Assembly: GCA_963810485.1 (NCBI GenBank)
Contig: CAWENQ010000002.1
Location: forward strand, 248,001-312,000
Length of the DNA stretch: 64,000 nucleotides
From: DATKFM01 sp963810485
GTDB taxonomy: Bacteria > Pseudomonadota > Alphaproteobacteria > Dongiales > Dongiaceae
Direction: 5' to 3'
A model generated the notes under the pieces. It made no database searches and was not told where the DNA came from. It saw only the letters and a program-made list of their open reading frames with translations. A program made the translations under genes and the position numbers. Positions 53,787-62,724 of this stretch are shown one piece after another; the first letter of the stretch is position 1, and the number at the start of each line of letters is the position of its first letter.

Positions 53787-54710
53787 TCAGGACATCAGCG
53801 TCCGGACATGGGCGGCGGCGCTGTCGGCCAGCGCTTCCAGATCATAGCCGCCTTCCAGGGTGGAGACGATTCGGCCGCCGCAGCTTTGCCGCGCGACAGC
53901 CATCAATTCGGCCGTCGCCCAGGCGAAATCCTCGGTCTCCAGTTCCAGGCCGGCCAGGGGGTCGCGGCGATGGGCATCGAAACCGGCGGAGATCAGCAGC
54001 AGCTCGGGGGCGAACGTCCGCAGCGCCGGTAGCACGATCCCGTCGAAGGCGGCGCGAAATTGTTCGGAACCGGCTCCTGGGGCGAGGGGCGCATTGCAGA
54101 TATTGCCGACACCCTGCTCGCTCCGCGCGCCCGTGCCGGGATAGAGCGGCCACTGATGGGTCGAGCCGTAGAACATCTCGCTGTCGGACTCGAACATGTG
54201 CTGCGTGCCGTTGCCGTGATGCACGTCGAAGTCGATGACCGCAATCCGCCCCAGGCCGTGTTTCGCCCGCGCGCGATAGGCGCCGACAGCCACGTTGTTG
54301 AACAGGCAGAACCCCATCGGCCGGTCCGCCTCGGCATGATGCCCCGGCGGCCGCACGGCGCAGAAGGCGTTGTCGGCCTCGCCGCCGATCACCGCATCGA
54401 CGGCGGCGACGACGGCGCCGGCCGCGCGGAGCGCCGCCTCGCCCGATCCGGACGACATCACCGTGTCGGCATCGGCTCGGACATAGCCGGACTTGGGCAC
54501 CGCCTTGAGCACGGCATCCACATAGTCGCGATCATGGGCCAGGGCGATTTGCTCGCGGCTCGCCTCCGGTGCCTCGATCCGTGTCAGCGAATGGAACTCC
54601 GGTGCGGCCAGCGCGTTGAGAATCACTTCCAGCCGCGCGATGCGTTCCGGATGCCCGCGGCCGGTATCGTGGTTAAGGCAGGCGTTGTGGCTGTAAAGCA
54701 ACGTCGTCAT
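53787..54710 (-). CDS. Histone deacetylase-family hydrolase (acetylpolyamine/acetoin-utilisation type)
   Basis: A 307-residue arginase/deacetylase-fold zinc enzyme. Motifs: RPPGHHAEADRPMGFCLFNN (paired catalytic histidines), DFDVHHGNGTQ (zinc ligands) and ISAGFDAHRRDPLAG (zinc Asp). The final TLEGGYDLEAL carries the family tyrosine loop. Bacterial members deacetylate small molecules, including acetylpolyamines. A link to the polyamine island 14 kb away is only speculative. It is upstream of xseB on the same strand. Confidence 0.9.
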   Translation of the reverse strand: MTTLLYSHNACLNHDTGRGHPERIARLEVILNALAAPEFHSLTRIEAPEASREQIALAHDRDYVDAVLKAVPKSGYVRADADTVMSSGSGEAALRAAGAVVAAVDAVIGGEADNAFCAVRPPGHHAEADRPMGFCLFNNVAVGAYRARAKHGLGRIAVIDFDVHHGNGTQHMFESDSEMFYGSTHQWPLYPGTGARSEQGVGNICNAPLAPGAGSEQFRAAFDGIVLPALRTFAPELLLISAGFDAHRRDPLAGLELETEDFAWATAELMAVARQSCGGRIVSTLEGGYDLEALADSAAAHVRTLMS

Positions 54711-54902
54711 GGGGATAAATTCTTCCACGCCGTCGCCCTAGCGACGACTAGTCTTGGTTAAGTCTTGTCAAGAAAACGCCGAATTTGCCAGCAGAAATGC
54801 TCCCTTAGCACTTCTCTGCTTCTATCACGCCGCTGTGTGACGTCCGCCACTTCAATTCGCCCCCGGCGTGATTATTCTTTTGGGGAGTGCGGGGCGAATA
54901 CC

Positions 54903-54910
54903 TATACAAT
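54903..54910 (+). promoter_or_regulatory. Possible -10 box TATACAAT before the L,D-transpeptidase
   Basis: TATACAAT lies 37 bp before the start codon, with TTTGGG about 18 bp further upstream as a weak -35. Visible only as a resemblance to the vegetative sigma consensus. Confidence 0.3.
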
Positions 54911-54947
54911 GTAGATCAAATTACAGCCTATCGGAGCTGACCTCATC

Positions 54948-56723
54948 ATGCGCGATCACTCCCTTGCGACAGCGGCCCGGCCGTCGGGTCTGCAGCTGCG
55001 CCTGCGTTGGACCGCGGCCTTGGCCTTGTGCCTGGGCTGCGCCGCCGGTGCCGCCGTTGCGAACAATTCGCTGCCGGCCGATGCGACCGTCGTCGCCGCG
55101 GCCGAGCCCGGTCAGTTCATGGCGGCGCCTATCGAGCAGTCGCTGGCGGATCCGATCCGCACCCTCCTGGCGCGCAGCAATTCGCTGCCGGCCGCCGCGA
55201 GCTTCGCCGAGCTGACGCTGCTGCGCGAGTTCTACGCCGCCCGCGACTACGAACCCGTCTGGGTCCATGGCGCAAGCCCGCTGCTGCAGGTCGATGCCAT
55301 GCTGGCGGAGATGCGCGGCTTTGACATGCGGAGCCCGGCGGACCTGACGCCGATCCTGTCGGCAATCGAGGCGCGCCGCGTGTCGGTCATGCCCGCACAG
55401 ATGGCCGAGCTCGACTGGTCGCTGTCCCTGGCGCTGCTGCGCGGCGCCATCGATCCCGCCGATCCCCTGGCGACCGAGTTGCATCCCCAGGCGCTGACAG
55501 CCGTCGCCACGGCGAAGGACGCCCTGGCCGTGGTTGCGCAGTGGCTGCCTAGCGATCCCGGCTTCTGGCAGCTGCGCCAGGCAGTCGACAGCTATCAGCA
55601 TCTCGCCGCCGCCGGCGGCTGGCCGGTCGGCATCACCGGCAAGGATAAAGAGGACTTCGCCTTCGGCGTGCGCAGCGAGCAGATCGCATTGCTGCGCGAG
55701 CGGCTGACGGTCACCGGCGACTATGCCGCGCCGGCCGTGGCAGTCGCCACGACAACGCCGACACCCGTCGATCCCAGGGGCATCGGACTTACGGGGATTG
55801 CCCCGGCCGCGGGCGCGCCCGATCCGATGGTGATGGATTTGGCGCTGATCGAGGGCGTCAAACACTTCCAGACCCGCCATGGCCTGTTCGCCGATGGCGT
55901 GGTCGGCAAGATGACCCTGGATGCGCTGAACGAGCCGGTCGAAAGCCGCCTGCGCACGATGATGATCAATCTCCGCCGCCTGCAGATCGCCGACCGCAAC
56001 CTCGGCGCCGACTATGTAATGGTCAACATCGCCGGCCAGCAGATGAAGCTGGTGCGCAACGGCATGACCAAGATGACGTCGGACGTGATCGTCGGCACCG
56101 TCGAACACCGCACGCCGGAAGTGGACAGCGCGATCAACCGCATCGAATTCAACCCGGTCTGGTACGTGCCCACCAGCATCCAGAGCAAGGAGCTCCTGCC
56201 CAAGATCCAGGAAGACTCTACCTACATCGCCTCGCAGAACTTCCGCGTCTTCGACACCGCGACCGGGCAGCACATCGATCCGGCGATCGTCAACTGGCAC
56301 AGCGACGACGCCAAGAGCGGCCGCTACAAGCTGCGCCAGGCCCCGGGCAGCGGCAATGCGCTGGGCGCGGTCAAGTTTCTGTTCCCGAACCCGTACGACG
56401 TTTATATGCACGACACCAACAAGCCAGCGCTGTTCGCCAAGCAGGTGCGCACCCTCAGCCATGGTTGCGTGCGCCTGCCGGACGCGCGCGGTTTTGCCGA
56501 GGCCATCCTGGCCACCGACGCAGCCTGGAGCCGCGAGCGCATCGACGCCATCCTGCAGAAGGGCACCAACCGCTCGGTCACGCTGGACAAGCCGCTGCCT
56601 GTGCATCTGGTCTACCAGACCGCCTGGGTCGGCGAGCAGGGCGAGATCGAGTTCCGCAATGACATCTACGGCCGTGACAAGCGCATTGCCGAAGAGATGA
56701 AGATCGCGCTGGCGACACCATAG
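54948..56723 (+). CDS. L,D-transpeptidase (YcbB/LdtD-like)
   Basis: A 591-residue exported cell-wall enzyme. It has an N-terminal signal/anchor (about 18-38), a SPOR-independent scaffold region, a peptidoglycan-binding domain (about 305-340: GVKHFQTRHGLFADGVVGKMT) and a YkuD catalytic domain with HDTNKPALF and SHGCVRLP (His505, Cys507). It makes 3-3 cross-links or attaches proteins to peptidoglycan. Length and domain order match YcbB-type enzymes. An intrinsic terminator follows the stop. Confidence 0.92.
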   Translation: MRDHSLATAARPSGLQLRLRWTAALALCLGCAAGAAVANNSLPADATVVAAAEPGQFMAAPIEQSLADPIRTLLARSNSLPAAASFAELTLLREFYAARDYEPVWVHGASPLLQVDAMLAEMRGFDMRSPADLTPILSAIEARRVSVMPAQMAELDWSLSLALLRGAIDPADPLATELHPQALTAVATAKDALAVVAQWLPSDPGFWQLRQAVDSYQHLAAAGGWPVGITGKDKEDFAFGVRSEQIALLRERLTVTGDYAAPAVAVATTTPTPVDPRGIGLTGIAPAAGAPDPMVMDLALIEGVKHFQTRHGLFADGVVGKMTLDALNEPVESRLRTMMINLRRLQIADRNLGADYVMVNIAGQQMKLVRNGMTKMTSDVIVGTVEHRTPEVDSAINRIEFNPVWYVPTSIQSKELLPKIQEDSTYIASQNFRVFDTATGQHIDPAIVNWHSDDAKSGRYKLRQAPGSGNALGAVKFLFPNPYDVYMHDTNKPALFAKQVRTLSHGCVRLPDARGFAEAILATDAAWSRERIDAILQKGTNRSVTLDKPLPVHLVYQTAWVGEQGEIEFRNDIYGRDKRIAEEMKIALATP

Positions 56724-56750
56724 TCCCAAGGTAGTTCGCCATCACTACGG

Positions 56751-56784
56751 AAGCCCGCCGCGACAACGCCCGGCGGGCTTTTCG
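56751..56784 (+). terminator. Rho-independent terminator after the L,D-transpeptidase
   Basis: A 10-bp perfect stem AAGCCCGCCG / CGGCGGGCTT with a 10-base loop, followed by TTCGTT and starting 27 bp after the stop codon. The outer A/T pairs make it usable in both directions. Confidence 0.85.
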
Positions 56785-56836
56785 TTGCGCCTCCCAGCCC
56801 CTATCATCACCGCCGCAACAACCGGACGGAATGCTT

Positions 56837-57631
56837 ATGTCCCTGCAGATCGCAGAACGCTGGTTCGAGACTCGCCGCATCGGCGACGATATCACCCTGC
56901 TGTGGGAGCCCCATGTCATCCCGCTCATGCGCTGCAATATCTGGCATCTGCGCGGCCGCGACCGCGACCTGCTGATCGACACCGGCATGGGCATCATGAG
57001 CCTGCGGGAAGCCATCGCGCCGCTGATCGACAAGCCAGTCACGGCCGTCGCCACCCATACCCACGCCGATCATGTGGGCAGCCACCATGAATTTGACGAT
57101 TGCCTGGTCCATCGCCTGGAGGCGGGCTGTCTTGCAGAGCCGACGCCGCGCAGCACCCTCGTGACCTCGGAGTTCGCCGATGGCGAAGTGAAGATGCTGC
57201 GCATGGCCGGCTACGATGTGGGCGAGACCTTGATCACCGCCCTGCCCCATGCCGGGTATACGCTCGCCAGCTACGGCGTGCGCCCGGCGCGGCCGACGCG
57301 CATCGTCGAGGAAGGCCACATCGTCGACCTCGGCGACCGTAGCTTCGAGGTGCTCCATCTGCCCGGCCATTCCCCCGGCAGCATGGGCCTGTGGGAGAAG
57401 CGCACGGGTGCGCTGTTCTCCGGTGACGCCATCTATGACGGTCCGCTGCTGGACGAGCTGGAGGACTCAAACATCAGCGACTACATCCGCACCATGCGCC
57501 GCCTGCGGGAACTGCCGGTGCGCGTCGTGCATGCCGGCCATGATCCCAGCTTCGGCCGCGATCGGTTGATCGAGTTGGTGGATCACTATCTGGAGCGGCG
57601 GGATCCCGGCTATGCCGCGCCGGCCGCCTGA
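56837..57631 (+). CDS. Metallo-beta-lactamase-fold hydrolase
   Basis: A 264-residue MBL-fold protein, probably a two-metal hydrolase. The metal motif THTHADHVG gives His74, His76, Asp78 and His79; later ligands are in LPGHSPGSMG, SGDAIYDG and VHAGHDPSF. Glyoxalase-II-like or lactonase-like activity is possible. The second of two close ATGs is chosen because GGACGGA is well spaced. Its 3' end overlaps the convergent EamA gene by 22 bp. Confidence 0.87.
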   Translation: MSLQIAERWFETRRIGDDITLLWEPHVIPLMRCNIWHLRGRDRDLLIDTGMGIMSLREAIAPLIDKPVTAVATHTHADHVGSHHEFDDCLVHRLEAGCLAEPTPRSTLVTSEFADGEVKMLRMAGYDVGETLITALPHAGYTLASYGVRPARPTRIVEEGHIVDLGDRSFEVLHLPGHSPGSMGLWEKRTGALFSGDAIYDGPLLDELEDSNISDYIRTMRRLRELPVRVVHAGHDPSFGRDRLIELVDHYLERRDPGYAAPAA

Positions 57632-58566
57632 TTGCGTCGCGCGGCCCGCAACGTGCGCAGCTGCGCATAGAGGACGCCGCCGATAATCAGCAGCCCGCCC
57701 AGCATCTGACCCGCGCTCGGCGGTGTGCCCATCCAGATCAACGTAATCAGGACCGCGACGATCGGAATCAGGTTGCCGTACATCGAAGCGACGACGACTC
57801 CCGTGCGGCTCACGCCGAAGTTCCACAGGAAGTTGCCCAGCCCCACCGACAGGCTGCCCATATAGACGATGATCAGGACATTGGCCCAGCCGAAGTCCAG
57901 ATGGACGCTGTTGAGCCCGCTCCAGAAAGCGCCCAGCCACACGACGGCGAGGCCCACAAGACCCGAAAAAGATGTCAGCCCGGTGATGTGAAGCTGCGAA
58001 TAGCCGCGCAACCAATGCTGCGCCATGATCGAGTACCAGGTGAAGGCGACATTGGCGCCGATCATCAGCAATTCGCCGCCCCGTATGCCGAAACCGCCGG
58101 CCGTGGTCCCCATGTCCGGGCTGTCGAAGCTGGCGATCAGTCCGCCGGCGGTGGACAGCACCGTGCCGATGATAATCCCGGGCATCAGCGGCAGCCGCTG
58201 CACCAGCCGCGCCGTAATCGCCGAGGTGATGGGATTGGTCGCCGCCACGATTGCCGCCGATACGCCGCTGGAGAAATGCACCCCCAGCGTGGTCATGATT
58301 GACGATAGCGTCATGCCGATCAGGCCAAGATACCAAAGATGCCGCCAGGGCAGCCGGCCGTGAATCGGCACGACCCTCTCCCGCAAGGTCAGCACCGCAA
58401 GCAACGTGACGACGGCGAGAAAATGCCGGCCGATCGTGGCCGACATCGGATCCCAGGTCTTGAGCAGGAACTCCAGCAACGGAAAGAACGAGCCCCACAT
58501 CATGATCATCACCACCATGCCCAGGTTGGCGATGACGAGCGCTCGTACGGTGGGCCGCTGCTCCAT
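57610..58566 (-). CDS. EamA-family (DMT) transporter
   Basis: A 318-residue inner-membrane protein with about ten membrane segments and two EamA repeats (GVHFSSGVSAAIVAATNPI in the first, GVVVASMYGNLIPIVAVLI in the second). Probably exports a metabolite such as an amino acid. It is the last gene of an MFS/aminotransferase/EamA run with an 11-bp gap from the aminotransferase. The ATG start is used; no strong ribosome site is visible. Confidence 0.88.
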   Translation of the reverse strand: MEQRPTVRALVIANLGMVVMIMMWGSFFPLLEFLLKTWDPMSATIGRHFLAVVTLLAVLTLRERVVPIHGRLPWRHLWYLGLIGMTLSSIMTTLGVHFSSGVSAAIVAATNPITSAITARLVQRLPLMPGIIIGTVLSTAGGLIASFDSPDMGTTAGGFGIRGGELLMIGANVAFTWYSIMAQHWLRGYSQLHITGLTSFSGLVGLAVVWLGAFWSGLNSVHLDFGWANVLIIVYMGSLSVGLGNFLWNFGVSRTGVVVASMYGNLIPIVAVLITLIWMGTPPSAGQMLGGLLIIGGVLYAQLRTLRAARRNQAAGAA

Positions 58567-58577
58567 GGACGTGATAA

Positions 58578-59489
58578 CTAGTCCCGATACGCGATAGGCG
58601 CGCCAAGCCAAGTCGACGCATGGCGCTCCCAATAGAGATCGTGGAAGCGCCTGGTGACCGGACCGGGCCGGCCATTGGCCAGAATGCGATCGTCGACGAT
58701 CGACACCGGCATGATGCCGCCGGCCGTGCTGGTAATGAACAGTTCGTCGGCCTCGCGAACTTCTTCGGCGGGAACGACGCGCAGCCGGCAGTCGACGCCC
58801 AGTTCCTTCGCCAGTTCGATCACGCAGCGCCGGGTCATGCCTTCGAAAACGCCGCGATCCGGCGTCGCCAGGGCGCCGTCTCGGACGCTGAAGATGTTGA
58901 AACCCGGACCCTCGGTGATATTGCCCAGGTGATCCACCAGCACCGGCACGATCGCGTCCCGCTCATAGGCCTCGAAGATGCCCATGGTCAGGTCCAGCCA
59001 GTGGAAATTCTTGATCCGCGGATCCACTGAGTCCGCAGGGATTCGCTTCACGTCGCTGATGATCATCTTCAGCCCTTCGCGCCGCTGGTCGTCATTGGCG
59101 ATCCAGACGAAGGGCTGGGCGAAGGCGTAGAAACGGTTCTCGCACAGGCGCGGATCGCGGCTGCCCTTCGCCGGGATGCCGCGGGTGCAGGTCATCTGCA
59201 CATAGGAGTCGCGAAGTCCGGTCCTGATGACGCACTCCGTCAGAATCTCCGCGATCTGCCGCGCATCAAACGGCAGCTTCATCCGCAATCCCTTCATCAA
59301 CTCATGAAAACGGTCGATGTGATCGCCGAGCCGGAAAAACCGCCCCTTCCAGACATGGGCCACGTCATAGGTCGCATCGGAGCGCACGAAGCCGCGGTCG
59401 ATAATCGGCACGAAGGCCTGGGACAGCGGCACATACTTGCCATTCACATAGGCGATCCCCTCCGAGGGGAGCGATTCGGTTTCAGCCAC
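58578..59489 (-). CDS. Class IV aminotransferase (D-amino-acid / branched-chain type)
   Basis: A 303-residue PLP enzyme of fold type IV. Catalytic Lys160 is in PRIKNFHWLDL, the cofactor-binding segment is TEGPGFNIF, and the phosphate-binding Thr is in ITSTAGGIMP. DRGFVRSDATYDV at the N-terminus is closer to D-alanine or (R)-selective amine transaminases than to IlvE. GTG start with GGAGA upstream. Flanked by two transporters on the same strand, suggesting a small amino-acid uptake and conversion unit. Confidence 0.9.
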   Translation of the reverse strand: MAETESLPSEGIAYVNGKYVPLSQAFVPIIDRGFVRSDATYDVAHVWKGRFFRLGDHIDRFHELMKGLRMKLPFDARQIAEILTECVIRTGLRDSYVQMTCTRGIPAKGSRDPRLCENRFYAFAQPFVWIANDDQRREGLKMIISDVKRIPADSVDPRIKNFHWLDLTMGIFEAYERDAIVPVLVDHLGNITEGPGFNIFSVRDGALATPDRGVFEGMTRRCVIELAKELGVDCRLRVVPAEEVREADELFITSTAGGIMPVSIVDDRILANGRPGPVTRRFHDLYWERHASTWLGAPIAYRD

Positions 59490-59520
59490 GCTCGGTCTCC
59501 ATGTGCGTCGTACGCTTCAT

Positions 59521-60720
59521 TCACATGCCTCGCGGAATATGCCGGCTGAGCCAGGTGCAGCTCAGCAGGACGAGGCTCACCACGCCGAAGACGATCCACA
59601 GCTCGTCGAACAGCGCCAGCAGCAGCGAAAACACGGCAAAGGGAATCAGGGCGGCGAGATCGCGGTAGAGCGTGAACACCATCGTCATCTCCGCCCGCTC
59701 CCGCGTCTTCACCGCGCGCAGGAAAGTCACCATGCCGACGGAATCCAGGGTGACGGCGCCAAGCCCGCTGGTGACCAGCAGGATGCAGCCGAGCAGCGGC
59801 GGCCCGTCGAACATCATCACCAGCGCCGCCGCCAGTGTGCCGGCGGCGCAATAGGTGTAGGCGGTCATCATTGTCATGCGCAGCCCGACGCGCCGCGCGA
59901 TCCAGCCGGCGATGGGCGTCAGGAAGAGGAACGAGGTTGAGGCCGATTGCAGATAGCCCGGCGCGTCCTGCCCCATCATTGAATCGGCAGTGTAGATCGG
60001 GCCATAAATGAACAGCGCGACCCACCAGGTCTCCCGCGCGAAGTTCAGGACCCAGGCCAGCCTCAGCCGCGGCTGCTCCAGGAAACGGCGGATATGGGGC
60101 AGCGGATTGGCGTCCCGCGGCTGGTCCGAAGTGTCGGCGGCGCCATATTCCAGCCGCAGCCGCCAGAAGTAAGTCAGCAGCAGCAGCACGCAAAACGCGC
60201 TCAGGCCAAAGACCGCGTAGGCCGACACATGGTTGAGCAGCATGATGCCCAGCAGCGGCCCGCCCGACCAGGCGATGCCCGAGAAGAAGGTTCGCACCGG
60301 CTCAGACCGCGCCAGATCCTTCTTCTTGATGTAGGTCATGATGTAGAGGTTGATCAGATTCAGCAGGCAAGCCGCCGCGAAGGCGCGCATGAACAGCCCG
60401 GCGGCAAAGGCGGGCGCGCCGTTCAGCATGAAAAGACCATTGGCGCTCAACAGCAGCGTCGCCGCAATGGTGTAGAGCCAGCGCGGCTTCACATGATGCA
60501 GGAACCAGGGAATGAACAGCGAGGCCGCGGCGCCGCCGGCACCCGCCGACAGGAACATGGCGCTGACCAGGCTCTTGCTGCCCAGCATCTCGTAGCCGAC
60601 CACCGGCAGCACGCCCGACAGCAGCGAGCGCGCCATGGAGTCGAACAGGAACAGCATGGCGAAAACCACCGCCCCCGGCCTGGTCAACGCGCGCGAGATC
60701 GCGCTGATATCGGTCGGCAT
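59521..60720 (-). CDS. Major facilitator superfamily transporter
   Basis: A 399-residue inner-membrane protein with about 12 segments. N-terminal half: FLFDSMARSLLSGVLPVVGYEMLG; second half: IAGWIARRVGLRMTMMTAYTY, the MFS A-like loop. The substrate is not predictable. First gene of a three-gene run, 31 bp before the aminotransferase. Confidence 0.88.
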   Translation of the reverse strand: MPTDISAISRALTRPGAVVFAMLFLFDSMARSLLSGVLPVVGYEMLGSKSLVSAMFLSAGAGGAAASLFIPWFLHHVKPRWLYTIAATLLLSANGLFMLNGAPAFAAGLFMRAFAAACLLNLINLYIMTYIKKKDLARSEPVRTFFSGIAWSGGPLLGIMLLNHVSAYAVFGLSAFCVLLLLTYFWRLRLEYGAADTSDQPRDANPLPHIRRFLEQPRLRLAWVLNFARETWWVALFIYGPIYTADSMMGQDAPGYLQSASTSFLFLTPIAGWIARRVGLRMTMMTAYTYCAAGTLAAALVMMFDGPPLLGCILLVTSGLGAVTLDSVGMVTFLRAVKTRERAEMTMVFTLYRDLAALIPFAVFSLLLALFDELWIVFGVVSLVLLSCTWLSRHIPRGM

Positions 60721-60814
60721 GGGTACCTAGGTCTCTAAGGGGCGCGGAAAATCCCGGAAGCGGGCGTCGCGCCATCATAGCGGCGCTTCGCTGCTCGCGC
60801 CATTGCGCTGCGAC

Positions 60815-61498
60815 CTAGAACAGCGTGCCCGCGGCCTTTTCAGCCTCGGCCGGCGCAAAGCAATCCGGAGTCTCATTACGTGAGGAGTTGACCACCGTCG
60901 ACACCGGATAAGCGTGCAACAGCTTGGCCGGAAAGGGCCGCAGCAGCGCCGCGGCATCGGTCCCCTCGAGCCAGGCCGCCATGTCATGCTTGTCCAGCAT
61001 GACCGGCATGCGATTGTGGATGGGCGCAACCACCTCATTCGCTGTCGTGGTGACGATCGTAAAACTCTCCAACGGCGCCTTGGTTTCGGGATCGCGCCAA
61101 CTCTCCCACAAACCGGCGAAGCAGAAGGGCGCACTGTCGGCCAAATGGAACCGCCAGGGGAGTTTCTTCGTCCCCTCCTTCCGCCATTCATAGAACCCGT
61201 CGGCCGGCACCAGGCAGCGCCGCTGGCGGAAGGCGGTGCGGAAGGCCGGCTGGGTCGCCACCGTCTCACCCCGGGCATTGATCAGCCGGGCTGATATCGA
61301 CTTGTCCTTGGCCCAGGAGGGGATAAGCCCCCAGCGCATCTGCAGCAGATGCATGCCGCCACCCTCGTCGCGGCGGAACACCGCCGCCTCCTGGGTCGGC
61401 GCGATGTTGTAGCGAGGCGCCAGGTTGGGCCGTTCGGGAAATTCGAACAGGTGCCGCAGCCCCTCCACCGGCGTCGTCAGGCTATAGCGTCCGCACAT
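60815..61498 (-). CDS. yedK: SRAP/YedK (HMCES) abasic-site processing protein
   Basis: A 227-residue SRAP protein. Catalytic residues are Cys2 (MCGRY, after Met removal), Asn74 in LINARGET, Glu104 in DGFYEWR and His161 in IHNRMPVML. It forms a covalent thiazolidine link to abasic sites in single-stranded DNA and shields them. Normal family length; stands alone. Confidence 0.94.
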   Translation of the reverse strand: MCGRYSLTTPVEGLRHLFEFPERPNLAPRYNIAPTQEAAVFRRDEGGGMHLLQMRWGLIPSWAKDKSISARLINARGETVATQPAFRTAFRQRRCLVPADGFYEWRKEGTKKLPWRFHLADSAPFCFAGLWESWRDPETKAPLESFTIVTTTANEVVAPIHNRMPVMLDKHDMAAWLEGTDAAALLRPFPAKLLHAYPVSTVVNSSRNETPDCFAPAEAEKAAGTLF

Positions 61499-61605
61499 GT
61501 TCTTGTTATCGCTGCCTCTCCGGCGCGCCCAGCCGGGTTTTCCCTTGTGACTGATAGCGCCGCCCCTATGATCCCGTCGCCTTTCCCGGGAGTCCAGCCG
61601 CGGCC

Positions 61606-62403
61606 ATGTCCAACCCCACTCGAGCGATCGACGAAGCCCTGCTCCAGGCCGTGGAGGAGATCGCCGAGCGCGCCGGCGAGGTCATCCTGGGCTTCTACAG
61701 CCGCGACATCGCCGTAACGCGGAAAGCCGACGCCTCGCCGGTGACGGAAGCAGACGAGGCGGCCGAACGCGCCATCCTGCCGGCGCTGGCGGCGCTCACG
61801 CCGGAGATCCCGGCGATCTCCGAAGAGGCCGTCTCCAAGGGCCAGGCGCCTGACGCTGCCACGATCGCCCGCGCCCGCCGCTTCTGGCTGGTCGATCCCC
61901 TCGATGGTACGCGGGAATACATCAACCGCAACGGCGAGTTCACGGTGAACATCGCCTTGATCGAGTCAGGGCGCCCCGTGCTGGGCGTGGTGCATCTGCC
62001 GGCGCTGGCGGTCACCTATGGCGGCATTGCCGGGAAATTTGCCGAATCCAAACGCGGCGGCAAGCGGCAGCGGATCGCCGTCCGCAAGATCCCGCAGGAC
62101 GGCGCCATCGTTCTCTCCAGCCGTTCCCACGGCGACGAGTCGGCGATGAAAAGCTTTCTCGGCGAAACCAAAGTGGAGAGCTGGCGTATCGCCGGCAGCG
62201 CGCTGAAATTCTGCCAGGTGGCCGAAGGCATCGCCGATCTCTATCCGCGACTCGGCCGCACGATGGAATGGGATACGGCAGCCGGTCACGCCGTCGTGCT
62301 CGGCGCCGGCGGCGTTGTGACGCGACTCGATGGCGGCGAACTCACCTATGGCAAAGCAAACTATGAGAACCCGCACTTCGTCGCGCGCGGTGCATCGCAG
62401 TAG
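61606..62403 (+). CDS. cysQ: 3'(2'),5'-bisphosphate nucleotidase CysQ
   Basis: A 265-residue inositol-phosphatase-fold enzyme that removes 3'-phosphate from PAP made in sulfate assimilation. Metal motif residues: Glu73/74 in ISEEA, Asp97 and Asp100 in VDPLDGTREY, and a later Asp in EWDTAAGHAVV. The N-terminal EIAERAGEVILGFYSR matches CysQ. Start at an ATG following GCGGCC; no strong ribosome site. Confidence 0.93.
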   Translation: MSNPTRAIDEALLQAVEEIAERAGEVILGFYSRDIAVTRKADASPVTEADEAAERAILPALAALTPEIPAISEEAVSKGQAPDAATIARARRFWLVDPLDGTREYINRNGEFTVNIALIESGRPVLGVVHLPALAVTYGGIAGKFAESKRGGKRQRIAVRKIPQDGAIVLSSRSHGDESAMKSFLGETKVESWRIAGSALKFCQVAEGIADLYPRLGRTMEWDTAAGHAVVLGAGGVVTRLDGGELTYGKANYENPHFVARGASQ

Positions 62404-62724
62404 TCCGACATAATCTTGCTTTCTGCGTGTTGCGCCGCGCCGCATATTGACTCGCGCAATGGTCAGTACCACGATCATAGTCAATGGAGACGCCGAAAAT
62501 TCGGTGCTTTTCATTACACGCTCAACGCCAGCGGCGTTGAGCGACAGATTGCCGCAATACCTGTGCGGCAACATCGGCGGTGGACCCATGACCGCGGATG
62601 GGCACGCGCCGGACGAAAGTCAGAAGAGCCGCTCTTCAGGAGCGGCTCTTTGTTTGTGACGGTTGCTTGAACCACCCGCGCCTTACTTTGCCAGCGCGCA
62701 CGCGCCGTGCTATCGCCGCCGGCC
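62404..62724. other. 321-bp region with a terminator and no clear gene
   Basis: Between cysQ and the Sua5-type gene. A 66-codon plus-strand frame from 62460 has no ribosome site and reads through the terminator hairpin at 62625-62649, so it is doubtful. The terminator lies 220 bp past cysQ, leaving room for a short untranslated RNA. Confidence 0.4.
62625..62652 (+). terminator. Rho-independent terminator
   Basis: A 10-bp perfect stem AGAGCCGCTC / GAGCGGCTCT with loop TTCAG, followed by TTTG. Lies 220 bp beyond the cysQ stop and 73 bp before the Sua5-type start. Confidence 0.8.

Noticed and set aside
62460..62659. Small plus-strand reading frame of about 66 codons
   Set aside because: No ribosome site, and the frame runs through an intrinsic terminator hairpin.
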